Notes: generated by a model not told the origin, from the letters alone. A DNA stretch of 64,000 bases from Moniliella sp. 'wahieum' (GCA_003971905.1 RSEE01000007.1:62001-126000); one strand, 5' to 3'; counted from the stretch's first letter, positions 40,451 to 52,095 are shown. Numbers and translations are program-made.

Positions 40451-41450
40451 CGTCGACGTGTTCAGCGTCCAGTGCTGGGCACTAACTACTAATTGCGCCT
40501 CTCAGTACCTCAGTCGTTCACAACCTGACGACGTTCTCCGTTACAATATACCAGTTCCTGTCCCGGCGTCGCGCGCACGCGGTCACGTGTCACATGCACG
40601 TCGCATGGGACAATAGCCCAATGCATGATTCATCACATGTGCCGTGGAACCCCGTCACGCGTCACATACATCATCTTGGTCGGAAGTTTTGTCACATTGG
40701 CATGCGCCGGCGGGGAATTATACGGAAAGTCGTTTCCCTTCCAGGCGATCGGAGCTTGGCGCTGTTTATCACAAGGGGAAGTAAATTTATAGGAACTTGT
40801 CAGCGCGATCATCGAGATCATCGATCTAATCTCGATCTCATTGCAATGAGATCTCAGAAAAGCGGTCGATCGATGATTGCGATGATATGTAGTGGCGCGT
40901 GGTGCATTGACATATGCGCTTGAGAAATAGATTTGGTCGGACCCAAGGCAAGTAACCAAGTAACTACTAGCCATCCTACGGGTGTCACAGTAGGTGCTAA
41001 GGCGAAAGAGGTCAGAGGCGAAACTAATAGGCAAATGGTAATGATGTAGCAATCGTTGGTACGGAAGAAGCAAGAGCAGAGGCATTGTGCGAAGATGAGA
41101 AGAAAGAAGGAGAGCGAGCGCTCGGAACGAATTGGAAATGGGAGCGAAATCCGCCAAACAATGTCATCGGGGGTCTTGCGTTTTCTGTTGTTGATCTTGT
41201 CGCAGGCATGCGCAGGCGCTCAAGAGGAAGAATCCGGCTCAATAACCTGTTGGAATTCACAATTCCAGATGGTAGTTGAACACGATGAACTTGATTGCTT
41301 TACACATGAGTACTGCAGAGGCTGGAGACTGCAGAGGGACAATAGAAATGCACTGAAGGGAACTGGGCTGTTACCGATGCCACTAAAGCGTGGAACTACA
41401 CCCCTTTGGATGCAGGTGCATCTTGTGTGTATCTTGACGACTTTTCTCCT

Positions 41451-41500
41451 GCAACGTTCAACGTTCACAGTGCGCAAAACGTTGAATGTTGAACGTCGTT
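41451..41500. repeat. AACGTTC / AACGTTG heptamer island
   Basis: Two AACGTTC units, then an inverted-orientation set AACGTTG-AATGTTG-AACGTCG, period 7, core AACGTT. Confidence 0.7.
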
Positions 41501-41914
41501 GGACGATTGTCGTTGTCGATTGTCGAGAAGCGATTACCGGCCTTATTGACGCTGGATCTCATCGATCATCGCGATTTCGTTGGCTTCGTCCCCACACCCC
41601 ATACCTCACAGCTGGGTGTCACATTTCACAGCGCGGTGTCACATACTCTCAGAACACAATATGTCACTGGTCACCGATCACCCCCAGATCAATGTGTTCA
41701 GCTGCCCAGCAGTGCATGAGCTTGTCGCAGAGACTTGTCCCGAATCTCAAATTAGTACTCAGTATGTCTCAGGGTACACGTACCTGGCGGCCCTAGAACG
41801 GGGTCCTGCTACCTAGTGCTACTGGCCACATCCCGTTCCTAGTAAAGCGCCTTCCTTGGCCTCACATACCTGTCACATGTCGCATGCGTCCCTGTCACAC
41901 ACACCGGCTGCATC

Positions 41915-41940
41915 TATGATGCATGATGCATGATGCGTGC
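41915..41940. repeat. ATGCATG heptamer island
   Basis: Three near-perfect ATGCATG units, period 7. Confidence 0.78.
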
Positions 41941-41950
41941 TAAGACGCAC

Positions 41951-41972
41951 CTGAGGCCTGAGGCCTGAGGCA
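41951..41972. repeat. AGGCCTG heptamer island
   Basis: Two perfect AGGCCTG units and a partial third, only 11 bp from the preceding ATGCATG island. Confidence 0.75.
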
Positions 41973-43814
41973 CAGCCGGGTGACCGGTGATTGCGTTAGC
42001 GCTCAGCTAACCACTTCCCCACAAACCGCAATTGGCCGGTTGAAAAGTTTTGGATTCCAGACCTCTCGGATGTCATTAACTGATTCAGGTCGTTCGGGCT
42101 CGAGCTCGATGGCACCACAGGTCCATGCCAACGCACGTCGACTGTGGGCTGGTGCGGAATTGCGCTTTTGCGCGTCACGCGCAAAATGCGGGGCAATCGA
42201 CGAGGCCACCCGCGGTCTCGGGCCACGCCCGACAGTCCCACGTCACACTCACGCCGCGACGATGCTGTGGGCGAAGACGATCTAATGATCTAGTTAAGCT
42301 TAGTATAATGATCTAGTACACAACCCTCGGGCGCACTTGGCGAGGTGACATTATGGTGACACAATACGATAGGTGTGAGGCGCTAGGCGCTCAAACTCAA
42401 AGCTACTTGTACACCATATCCCACAGCCTGGTTCGTTTGCTTAGAGAACCCACACATCAGTCTGCACTTAATACTTGCTTCGCTTATATAGGGATCTGCG
42501 CTCCCTTTATTAGCGCTCCGTACTACTCGTCTGAGTGCTCACTAAGTGGTTGAGCCTATACTTCAGAGCGTATTACGCTTGGGGATCGTCGATAGTGCCT
42601 TTTCTTCCCTTGGTGTTTGGTCTTTGTGGGGTTTCGCTTGCGCTTACGCTTACCGGTCATATCGCGCAAGCGATGCTGTGCAATGTATCCCATGCCATAC
42701 CTTAGACATCCCCTGCTATTCTGCTATGCTATGGTATCCGTCCTATCTATGGCATCTATGCTTCGATGCTATGATAGGCTATCCTATTCTGTCCGATGAC
42801 ATGGTGCCGAAAGCTGAAAGGGTAATACCAGCTGTTGCAGACACCGTCTACTGTTTGTTATGCGCAACAACAACCAATTTCCCGACTTAGGCGCTCGGAG
42901 AGACAAGGTGGCGGCAGCGTGTACTATGTCAACGCTTTACCACATTTTGCATGCCATAGCTGGCCTATTCCCTTTCCGCTTCAATCTATCCGGCCGGGTG
43001 GGGGCAAGTGCGAGCTCTAGTTCTGAAAGCTTCGTGTCACACGGAACCATATGGGGTTTCTCTCAAAAGCGACGCTGGGCTCCCGAAACCGCATATACAC
43101 CGTTGTGGGCATTTTTTGTGGTGGCGCTCGGCGATCATATGCAGATCATCATGGGAACAACGGTCTTATTCGCCGAGCAACCGAACCCGAGCACCGAGGC
43201 AACTCTTGCCGGTCCCCCAAGGAGAGCTCTGCGCCCCACGCACGTATAACGATCGATGATCCTAGGTGAAGAATCTGAAACTGGAGAAGCTTGAAGATTG
43301 GCCTGCCGAGCGCTGGGACGAAGGCAGGTACGCATATGGGACGTTCCGTACTACTCAGCACGCAGTCTGAGTATTCACAGTTCAGCAGTTTGGCACAGCC
43401 ACTGTGGTATAGTACTTAGTGGTGCCGATCTGTGGCGACTATAAGCACACCATGGACACGCTCCCCGTGCAGCCTGATCACATGCCGACCGGTGAAGTAT
43501 GATGGGGGAAAGCGATCGATTCTCATAGGGTCAGAGCTTCCAGCGAATCAAGAATGTGGGGCACCCCATCTTCCGTGTTCCTCTTGTACACAATCCACCA
43601 CCCTATTTGTGCCTATTACTCCGTACCTCGACAGAGGGTTGTATTGTGATTTCCGGATACAGATAAATATGACTGGCACACAAACCCCGACCATTTTGAT
43701 TTCACCCACGAACTCTTCCTCCTTCCCCCCTCCCTCCTCTTCCCTCCTCTCACCCACCCCCACCACCCTCCATTCACCCTCTTTCCTTGCTTCACTCACG
43801 CTCTTTCTCTCAAC

Positions 43815-45344
43815 ATGAAGTTCACCTTCTCCCTCTCCGTTGTGGGGGTGGCCACGCTCTTGGCGGCTCTCACCAACGGTGTCGACGCCGCCTCGAACCG
43901 TCGTGGGTTGTCTCGGTCTAACCGGCACCAGATGTTCGCTCGGGACTACCCTCCTCCTCTCCAGGATCCTTTCTACCGGGCTCCTCACAACTTGAGCCAC
44001 TACAAGCCTGGTGACATCATTGAGATGCGCGAAATCAAGCCTACCATGGTTGGTCTTGTCGATTGGGCAAAACTTACCAGATCCATTTCCGCACCACCAA
44101 CTCGGCTGGTCACCCCTCCTCGTCTGTCACCACTGTCATTCAACCCGCTACTGGAGGCAAGCAAAAGATGCTTTCCTACCACTTGTGGGAGGACTCGGTT
44201 CAACGCGACTGCGCTCCCTCCTACACTGTTTTGAAGGGCCCTACTGCTCCCAACGTTATGGTTGTCGGTACGTTAGTTGCGAACGACGACTATGGTCGAC
44301 CCATGGACTACGACTGACTGATTGTGCAACACACAGGTGACGATGTCCCGATCTGGTTTGACTTTTTGCTGAGCAACGGTATCAGCGTGGTGGTTCCCGA
44401 CTACGAGGGCCCCAAGTCGGCGCTGTTCTCTGGTTTCACTGCTGGTTACATCATTCTCGACTCTGCGCGCGCTGTCCGCAAGGCACTTAATTGGGCCCCC
44501 GATGCGCAGGTTGCTATGACGGGTTATTCCGAGGGCGCTCACGTCACTGCGTGGGCGGCTAACTTGGCTCCCAGCTACGCTCCCGACCTCAACATTGTTG
44601 TGTCACCCACGGTGGGACCCCCATTGACATGGAGCTTACCCTGAAGCACTTTGACGGCTCCTCTTTCTCTGGTTTCACCATTGGCGGTATCCACGGCATG
44701 ATCGTTGCTTACAAGTCGTTCAAAGAAGCCATTGAGCAGTACGGCGGTGGATCGATTCGTCAAGACTTGTCGATCATTACCAAGCCCCCTACTTGCCACT
44801 CCATCCTCCGTGGTCCTCAGTTCGCCGGCAAGTCCTACCTAGACATGATCCAGGTGCCCGGTGGTGGCAGTGTCTACGACTGGGAGCCGTTCCGTACCAT
44901 CCTGGACCGTGAGACGCTCTGGAACAACAAGTCTTCGGTTGTGTTGGCTACCCCAAGTTCCCTCGCATGATCTACCACGGATCGGCCGACGATGTGATCA
45001 ACTTTGAGGCTGTTAACGACTACGTGAAGCAACAGTGCCAACACGGTGCTAACATTCAGTTCAACGTCTACACTGCCAACGCCCACACGGCTCCTCAACT
45101 TGTTATTGGTGGTGACCTCAATGCGATGCGTTTCGTTTTGGAGGTGTTCAACCTCAACGGCCACACCCTCAGCCCTCTCCCATGCGGCGAGCCCACTCCG
45201 TCTCTCTTGAACGCCGGAACCCTGGCCTTGGACGGCATCCTGGGCTTTGACATCATCGGATCGCTTGCGCGTCTGGGTAACCAGGCTGGCACCTTTGCCA
45301 ACATTGGTTTCGGCCCCCACGTCAACAAGACCAACAACGCCTAA
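43815..45344 (+). CDS. Secretory lipase (PF03583 family)
   Basis: A secreted triacylglycerol lipase of the Candida LIP type. The start at 43815 gives a signal peptide (KFTFSLSVVGVATLLAALTN, ending near GVDA) and a short pro-region. The alpha/beta-hydrolase core shows ISVVVPDYEGPKSALFSGFT, the nucleophile elbow VAMTGYSEGAHVTAWAA (Ser of GYSEG), the acid MIYHGSADDVINFEAVNDYV and the His in TANAHTAPQLV. Conserved Cys residues of the family are present (RDCAPSYTVLKG, PPTCHSI, KQQCQHG, LPCGEPTP). An intron at 44268-44336 fits. One-base losses at about 44070 (A run), 44601 (GG) and 44947 (GG) break the frame; restoring them gives one continuous protein ending at 45344. Codon use is less GC-biased at third positions than in neighbours and favours GGT, GCT, AAG and CTC. 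A CT-rich leader precedes the start. Both fit strong expression. Confidence 0.93.
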
Positions 45345-45743
45345 GCGTTTCGCTTCACCTCTCCTTTGTTTTCTGGCGGCCACAAAGAGTGAATTTCTCG
45401 TATTCCGTCTGCAACTCTGTCTGCTTACTGGAGGGATTTTGGATACAGGGCTCTAGATTCTCTTCTCTCCCAGTTTTTGCGAGGCGGACACCCTTCTATG
45501 CGAACCGTCTGCTACAGTGTGGGATCGGTAGACACCACACACTTCAGTGTATTAGCCACATTTGTGTGTTTTTCATCAATATTTCTTCTTTACTTATTTT
45601 GGTGGTGCGGGCACCCCTAGTTCACCAGACCAACCGTGTAGGACAAAACCTCTTGAATGGAATGGTCTAATCGATGTGTTCTGCAACTCGAAGCATGTCC
45701 AGGTTGGAAGAAGTCAGCACTACTGTTGGAGTGTGGTGGCATG

Positions 45744-45784
45744 TGACATGTGATGCATGGTGCATGATGTGCATGATGTATGAT
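45744..45784. repeat. ATGCATG heptamer island
   Basis: Degenerate run of ATGCATG, GTGCATG, ATGTGCATG and ATGTATG. Confidence 0.7.
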
Positions 45785-45904
45785 GGCTTGATCCTCGGCC
45801 GTATGCCGCGGGCAATCGGGACTGGTCATAGAGTTGCGCGACTCGCGCGCTCCGGATTGGTTACCATCGCGCTTCGCTTCCCTCCTTCTTCTTCTCCCTA
45901 TTGC

Positions 45905-45927
45905 GTTCAAGGTTCAAGCTTCAAGGT
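45905..45927. repeat. AAGCTTC heptamer island
   Basis: Three period-7 units (AAGGTTC, AAGCTTC, AAGGTCG). Confidence 0.6.
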
Positions 45928-46299
45928 CGGACTAGGGTCAGGAAGAGCTTCCAAGAAGCCATCTCTGACTGTGTTTGCGCCGTGAGTGCAATTGTCCTTA
46001 GCTTGGTAGCGTAGCGCGTATTAGCTACTTTTCTCGGTTATAAATTAACGGACAGCCGCGGTTCTGGGCTCCCATTAATCAATTGTGACAGATTCATCGC
46101 GCTCACCCATTCACCGCCCAACAATGTAGTTTTCGCTCTACTAGTCCCCATTCTTTCAAGCCCGACATTGCTATGCTCCACCTTCAACTGTTGAAGACTA
46201 CACTGCCACACATATTACTGGCGTCGCCACAAAAATATATACCTCTTGTAATTTCTCGTCTGGTAATGCTGATCGGGACCGGGCGGTTCGATGGCGATT

Positions 46300-46696
46300 C
46301 TATCCAGCGTTGAACGTTGAATCTTCTTCCCACATTGGATCCAAGAGGGCGTCCTGAGAACCAGGCGTGACCACTTTTGTGCTGTCGAGATCCTGGAGAA
46401 TGGGATCCTTGGTGTCTTCAATCCTCATGAACCTTTACTAACAGAAGCCCATCAAAAACGGGACCACGAATGTGGATGATGGCTGGTGAATATAACGGGT
46501 GCAAGACTGGATTCGTGAAAACGATGGTGGTGGGGAAGCCCCCAGATAACGCCATTCTGTGCCTGATACGACATTGGAAGGCCGTGTCAATATTCAATGA
46601 TATATGATCATACTGGTGCAGATTGGACCCTTTTCTATCGGTCCAGAGTTCGGAAGGGATGCCGAAAGCAGGAAGGTCGGGATCGCTTTGAAGCAT
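46300..46696 (-). CDS. Small hypothetical protein with acidic C-terminus
   Basis: I do not recognise this protein. From a Met at 46696 the minus strand reads LPAFGIPSELWTDRKGSN, HISLNIDTAFQCRIRH, GGFPTTIVFTNPVLHPLYSP and IIHIRGPVFDGLLLVKVHED. It then needs one missing base near 46422 to continue into EDTKDPILQDLDSTKVV and DPMWEEDSTFNAG, with a stop at 46300. About 132 residues. The sequence looks globular, with a charged tail. The region is AT-richer than the other genes. It could be a real orphan gene, the 3' end of a larger gene, or chance. Confidence 0.4.
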
Positions 46697-47186
46697 CGAG
46701 TCTCAAAAAACAGGAACTGCACTGCCGTATTGAGTCGGAAATTTGTGAGAATCATGTCAAGTACCATTGAGGAAGAGCTGTTCGCCACCAGCGGTCCAGA
46801 TCCCATCGGCCTTCAGTGGAACATGGCCCGGTACACATACTGCATCGGGCAGGCAGTGTATGTAGGATGTGGTTCTGAGATCTGAGATCAGATCTGAGAT
46901 TTGAGGAGAGGTACAGGAGGGTATGAGAAGGTAGGGGCTTATATAGCCGAGGGTATCACGGAACAGAGGGAGCGTTCGGGCAGAAAAGAGGGGCGATGCC
47001 TATCACGCAGGATGGCTTGATTGGGGCATTGCCCCAACACCACCACCACGACCGGAGGCGGACGAGGCGATGAAGAACGGGCACATGGTGGAGGTGCCAT
47101 GGTCGAACAGCCCCACCCGCCTCGTGTGAGAAGAAGCGTGGATGTAGGATGTAGGATGCAGGCCGTCGAGATGGTAAACACCTTCT
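46697..47186. other. Intergenic region with AGATCTG island
   Basis: Contains an AGATCTG island at 46874-46906 and no supported gene. Confidence 0.55.
46874..46906. repeat. AGATCTG heptamer island
   Basis: Period-7 run around the palindromes AGATCT and TGATCA-like variants. Confidence 0.75.
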
Positions 47187-47936
47187 TCAATGACGGGCTC
47201 CCCCATCCTCAAGGAAGGGGTCACCTCGGGCGGGGGCGGGAAGAGCGTGAGTGAGATGGTGGTTGACGAGAGGCGTGCACCTAGCGTTACTGCTGGCTAA
47301 TAAAGGCGGCGTTGGCCTGTATGCGCGGGAGCGGGAAGGTGGCAGAACGCCGGCGCGTAAGCCAGTTGAGAGAGAAAGGCTGTGTATACTACCATTGCTC
47401 TTCCGTTTCGACCATGGGCCCGCCAGCGTTGATGAATGGGTGGGAAGATGATCTTGGCCAAAGTTGACCAATGCTGGGCAGCGCCCCCATGCGGGCGAAA
47501 GCCCCACCATGCAGGCGGACAGCCCCACCATGCGCGCAGACAGCCCCACCATGTGGAGGCGGTTGTCGGTAAGGGGGGAGGCGCGTATAGGGGCGATTCT
47601 TGTCAAGGGGAAAGGCCATAAAGTTGAAGAACCAATGTGCAGCCCAACTGAAAGGTCGACGCTGGTAGAGAAACGGTCGATCCCCTCTCCGTGGGCGAGG
47701 AAGGGTAGCTGGGCTGGAGAAGGGCAAGGCGCTGACGGACGGCCGCAGCAAGCTCGAGATGAGGATGCGTTCGCCGTGTGGAAGGTCTTGTGCCTCTTGG
47801 AGGGCTTGAAGGTCTGCGCCAGGACAGGGCCGGGTGCCTCGGGTGAGAGGGCGTTGCTGTCTGCGCCGCGACTGAACCGGTGCCTTCGCCGAGGTCTTGT
47901 ATCGAACAGCGAGTCTTGAGGCCAGGGTACGTTCAT
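47187..47936 (-). CDS. Hypothetical protein with 7-residue tandem repeat (doubtful)
   Basis: A 249-codon frame, uninterrupted, which is notable in a window where real genes are usually broken. It is rich in Arg, Pro and Ser, with no domain I can name. A 21-bp tandem repeat (47500-47562, three copies) is in frame and encodes repeats of MVGLSAR-like units. Uninterrupted GC-rich frames of this size can arise by chance, so confidence is low. Confidence 0.28.
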   Translation of the reverse strand: MNVPWPQDSLFDTRPRRRHRFSRGADSNALSPEAPGPVLAQTFKPSKRHKTFHTANASSSRACCGRPSAPCPSPAQLPFLAHGEGIDRFSTSVDLSVGLHIGSSTLWPFPLTRIAPIRASPLTDNRLHMVGLSARMVGLSACMVGLSPAWGRCPALVNFGQDHLPTHSSTLAGPWSKRKSNGSIHSLSLSTGLRAGVLPPSRSRAYRPTPPLLASSNARCTPLVNHHLTHALPAPARGDPFLEDGGARH

Positions 47937-48633
47937 AGGTATCGGCTCCTGCGCTTCCTCAGTTTTGAAGATGAATTGAAAATGTTATACTCCAATCCTT
48001 TCCCTCTTACTCTGCCTCCTCTCCGCCTCCCTTTTGCCTTTCGCCTCCAATCGCCAAATGCCAAAAATATCTGCCAGTCTCTTACGAAAAAGTATCTCTT
48101 CCTCTCACGCCCCCCCCCAAGGTTGTTTCTGCTTTGCGGTTTTGCCTTCTCTGTGATGGGATGGCATGTGACGGTGGCAGTGCCAGCGAGAGACGTTTAG
48201 ATGGCGGTCAAAATTCAAAAGTTAACGACCGTCACGGTCGCGTGTCCGGCCATCAAATCCAGAGTCTTTAAGCAACGCAGAATCATGAAACCGTTCAGTT
48301 GTGCCAGTAGTCAATACCAGTATTACCTGCGTGGTCGTCAAACGCATGCCTTGCCCTCCGGGCGCTAAGAAGGAATGCTTTTACCTCGAGGAGCCGCGGT
48401 CGATGAGAACAGAATCACTAGCCGGCTATGAGTATGACCACGATCTGCCTGGATGGAAGACACATGCTTGCAGCATGGCTCCTTGGCCCGTGAGCGACAA
48501 CAAGAGAGAGGAGGACGACAATCTGGTCGGGAGTGGAGAGGCCAGGCCAGACTGTCAGGGAAAGGGGGAGGGCAGATGAAGAGGTGGAAGGGGTGCGCCC
48601 CATGTGGCACACCACCTTCGGGCTACCTTCGGT
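47937..48633. other. Intergenic region
   Basis: A pyrimidine-rich block at 47990-48130, possibly a leader for an unrecognised transcript, and nothing else I can support. Confidence 0.5.
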
Positions 48634-48916
48634 TTACTCCACGAATGTGGGGAAGCACTCCTTGAGCGTCTGAGAGGGTAAAAAGTTAGCGCAGTCGGCC
48701 ATTGCCAGGGGCGACGTACTTTCTTGTGCTTATCCTCGGCATGGACGGTAAGCGCAGGCGCCTTGGTGGTCTGGAGGAAGGTTTGGCGGCAGGTCATGCA
48801 CTGGATGGTGAGCGCCTTCTCGTTCGCCTTGAGGTTGGAGGTGGGGCCTTCTTGGCTGCGGCCTTGGCGTTGCGTTCGCGCTTCTGCGCTGCTTTGGCTC
48901 CGTTGCCGCCGCCCAT
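48634..48916 (-). CDS. Small zinc-binding protein (At2g23090 / 4F5-like family)
   Basis: A conserved eukaryotic small basic protein with a C2H2-like zinc motif, function poorly known. From the Met at 48916 it reads MGGGNGAKAAQKRERNAKAA, the family's hallmark start. After restoring one G near 48854 it continues TSNLKANEKALTIQCMTCRQ and TFLQTTKAPALTVHAEDKHK. A 50-nt intron (48670-48719, GTACGT donor, CAG acceptor) leads to TLKECFPTFVE and the stop at 48634. The Cys pair (CMTC) and the His pair (HAEDKH) are the likely zinc ligands. Length (about 77 residues) and the ECFP ending match the family closely. Confidence 0.92.
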
Positions 48917-49099
48917 GCTGGTAGGTGCGGTGGTGGAGGGGAGGCAAGATGTCGGGCGTCAGCCGCTGGGCCCCTGCCACGTGGCTTGCGAGCGATGGCA
49001 GTGAAAAAGTGGTGCAGGGCATTGCACCGATCGGACGCGGGTCGATTCAGGACGAGAGTGATGTGCTGTGATGGCCGTCTGCGGCGTGCTTCAGCGTGA

Positions 49100-49660
49100 G
49101 ACCATCCGCAGCAAACATCGAATCCAGCTCCCGTCGATTTCAATTCTCACACAGCCCCCGCTGTATCGTTGGCAGCCTCGGGGGAAGGGGTGTGCTACAA
49201 GACAACGGTGGGCGGCTTGACCATCTGCCCGGACCGCGTCCAACGGGCGACTCCGCCTACCAGAGCGGAGGCAGGTCGACACTCGTTTCGAGCTCATAAG
49301 GACGTGGAATGGGCTGAAAGGTGCAGCAGAGGTAGTCAAACCACTGGACCTGGGACGAGTGCAATGGATGTCGCTATATACAGTAGCTGATGGTGGCCAC
49401 TTTTGGCATCTCGAGGGGATGCCGCTCATCCCAACGGCATCCACGCAGCAGTTTGTCTTTCTTTTTGGGGGGCACGTATGCCCCCGTATCCATAAAGTAC
49501 AGTAACACGAAGTGGGTGAGATCGACACTCAGAGTAGAGGAAGATGTGGTAGTTTGCACTGCTAAACAACGGCAAACCGTCTTCCAGAGCTGTGGGACCG
49601 GCGAGCGTCGTGTTGTACGGAAGCTGTGGTCGTACAGCAACTGTGGAGTTCAGAGTTGAT
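49100..49660 (-). CDS. Possible gene of unknown function, frame unresolved
   Basis: The minus strand shows coding-like segments in different frames: YFMDTGAYVPPKKKDKLLRG followed by WDERHPLEMPKVATIS (about 49500-49380), then VQWFDYLCCTFQPIPRPYEL (about 49350-49290). These could be one broken protein or unrelated chance frames. I recognise no domain. The zinc-protein gene lies 180 bp away. Confidence 0.25.
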
Positions 49661-50350
49661 CAAGAAGCCTGTCTGTGAGTATGGTCTAATGACGGATTTT
49701 GTACCAAATGAGTGCTGAGCGGGGGAGGATGCGTATATACCAGTGCTGCTTTCGTCCAGGAGGTAGACTGGGGACTGTGCTGTGGCCACCCGAGAGGGTC
49801 AGGCTCTTCCATGCAGAGCCATTATTCTTTCTCTGCAATGTGCTCGTCCTGTTCATCTACTGTGTGGGTAGAATCTGCGCCGTGACAAGCATGCCGGAGA
49901 GAGACTGTAATGCAACAGATCCGCCGATGGGAGAGCACCTTACACGTCCGTTTGCATGGACGGAGGCCGGTTAGCGCGGTGGGCACCTGGGTGGGATGTC
50001 GGGCGCTCGGCAAACGGTGCGGCGCCTCGACCATTATGTGCAGGATGGTGGGACGCATCATGTCGGGGTTGCTGGGAGCGGACGTACCAGCACGGGGTGT
50101 ACCTGGTGGGGTACCGCGTTATACTGAGTACTGGTTGAGATTTCAAGATCACGCTTCGAGCGTGGGGCCGGTCGCCAGGAACCGGTGACTGGCACCCGTC
50201 ACGTGTCACGCGTCACCGCCAAGTGCGGGGCAGAAGGGCGACACTGGCGCTGTGCCTGCGACAAGGGATCGGCACGGCCCCGCACGGCGGCGCCCACCAC
50301 GTGGGCTAGGGTTGGGCTGCTCGCCCTCCCCGCCTTCGCACTCGGCGGGC
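49661..50350. other. Intergenic region
   Basis: No supported gene. Immediately before the membrane-protein gene, a plus-strand frame gives GLLALPAFALGG, which may be its signal peptide shifted by one base. Confidence 0.5.
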
Positions 50351-51859
50351 ATGCCGGCGGCCGGCCAGCGCGCCTCCATCGCTGCCACCACCACCGCCAT
50401 GAGCTCCACCCTGGTCACAGATCTCTTCGTCAAGCCCCTCTCCGATGTCGCTGCATGCGACTCCACCACGATCCGATGGGGCTTCGAAGGCCACCCTGGC
50501 GAAGAAGACATGCTCCTCATCAAGATTTTGCCGCCTCGGACAATTCCAACCTAGTCAACCTCACCGAGCAGCGCCAGGTGCAGATCGTCACCCTCGGCCA
50601 CGGCACCGAGTACCGCCGCCTCGACTGGCGCGCAATTGTGCCCCCGGGCCAGTACCGTCTCTTCATTCAAGACGACCAGTCCGGGAAGAATGCCACCACC
50701 TTCTCTTTAACATCTACCCCCCCGCCAAAGGCAATGGCGACTGTTACAAATACAGCGACTCACCCAACCCGTCCCCCTGCCCGCCAACGTAGCCAAACAG
50801 AGCCCGGCGAGGCCCAACCCAAGTCCAGCGTCGTTGCTCCCTCGGTTGTGGTTCCTGTGGTGGTGGTACTCATGCTGGCATTGCTAGCTGGGTGGATGTG
50901 CTGGCGTCGACGTGGGCGCGGCAAGCGGGCGGGTCGTTGGAGCTCGTTCAACGCGTTTATCCCCGCCCTATGCCGGGTACCTCGCACTCCCAAAAACGCC
51001 GCAAAAAGGACAAGTTGTCTGTCGCGTTGCCCAGCCCGCCCGTTTCCGCTGCCGCTCGCCAAACCACGGCACGGCAGCTCAACGAGACTGATTTGGGCGT
51101 ATATGGCTTTGTGAACACCGAGGGCGATGCCTACCCGATGAATGACCGCTCTTCCGCTCATCGTCGCTCTGCCCGGCCGGGCTCGCTGCGCTCCACTCGT
51201 ACGCCGGCGCAGGAAGAGAAGGATCATTTGCTCTATGACTCACACGGCTCCGACTCGTACGAGGACGATGGTATGGAAGATGATGAGGACTTTAGGTCGT
51301 CCATGGTGCTACGCTGTACGATGCGAACCGGGGCAGTTTGTTGCCGGCGGGAAGGGGCAAGATGTTGGTTGTGCCACAGAGTATGGGGCGGAACGAAGCC
51401 GAGCAGGCCGACCCGTTATTCCGGTATGGCGATGGTTCTGACCGTCTTGCCCAATCCCGCCCGCGCTCCACTCGACGCGGCGAACGCCCGCGTGACGAAG
51501 AGGAGATGGGTATGCTCTCTTCGTTCCGGCCCAACGCGCGTCGGCCGCCCAATGCCCCCAAGAAACGCGACTCTTCCACCTCCTATGCTTACTCGACCGA
51601 GTCGAACGAGGAGCGTCGGCTTGGTTCGGGCTCCGGTTCGGGCTCCGGATCCGGTTCCCACGCTCACCTCTTCACTGGACGGATGGGGTACGGAGAAAGC
51701 GAGGGATACGGCGACATTCCCACTCTGCCCACCTCCACCTTTTCCCTGCGTCCGCCGACGTCGGCCAAGACGCGGGAGCATCACCACGAGGCATCCTTGA
51801 GCGCGTCGCCGTCGGGCCAAGCACGGCCGCTGACAGGGCGCAAGTCGCGTCCCTACTGA
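50351..51859 (+). CDS. Single-pass membrane protein with Pro-rich ectodomain and long cytosolic tail
   Basis: A type I membrane protein of the layout common in basidiomycetes (small ectodomain, one helix, disordered cytosolic tail). Function unknown. The ectodomain contains VAACDSTTIRWGFEGHPGEE, two N-glycosylation sites (NLTEQ and NATTF) and GTEYRRLDWRAIVPPGQYRL. After a Pro/Ser stretch the helix is VVVPVVVVLMLALLAGWMCW followed by RRRGRGKR (about 50830-50930). The tail includes ETDLGVYGFVNTEGDAYPMN, DSYEDDGMEDDEDF, a Gly-Ser repeat (about 51627-51660) and LPTSTFSLRPPTSAKTREH, ending at 51859. Frameshifts near 50530, 50700, 50985 and 51310 must be bridged. The start at 50351 is the best Met in frame, but the signal peptide may begin earlier in another frame. 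Confidence 0.68.
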
Positions 51860-51904
51860 CGCGAGCGATGATCGCTGTTACCGTGTATCCTACTTGACTT
51901 TGCT

Positions 51905-52095
51905 TGATTGCACTGCATTGCACTGTACTGGATTGGATTGGATTGGATTGGATTGGATTGGATTGGATTGGATTGGATGGATTGGATTGGATTGGATTGG
52001 ATTGGATTGGATTGGATTGGATTGGATTGGATTGGATTGGATTGGAATTGCATTGCATTGCACTGTACTGGATTGGATTGGAATGGATTGGCGGG
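51905..52095. repeat. GGATT pentamer array flanked by a direct repeat
   Basis: About 23 tandem GGATT units (51930-52046) with one short unit near 51978. A segment of about 33 bp (ATTGCACTGTACTGGATTGG and neighbours) occurs just before and again just after the array, so the array is bracketed by direct repeats. The period is not a multiple of three. Confidence 0.9.

Larger units (their letters stand above)
39314..43814. other. Long gene-poor, repeat-rich region
   Basis: 4.5 kb with lower GC than the coding parts. It carries heptamer islands of the ATGCATG, AACGTTC, ACATGTC and AGGCCTG types and a TTCAACG-rich block. Longest frames (for example 41056-41796 +) show no domain and have composition like the surrounding DNA. 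The last 130 bases are a pyrimidine-rich leader for the lipase gene. No gene is supported. Confidence 0.6.
45345..46299. other. Intergenic region downstream of the lipase
   Basis: AT-richer DNA with an ATGCATG island and an AAGCTTC island. No gene supported. Confidence 0.6.

Noticed and set aside
41056-41796. 246-codon plus-strand frame in the repeat-rich region
   Set aside because: It runs through an AACGTTC island, has no domain, and its composition matches flanking noncoding DNA.
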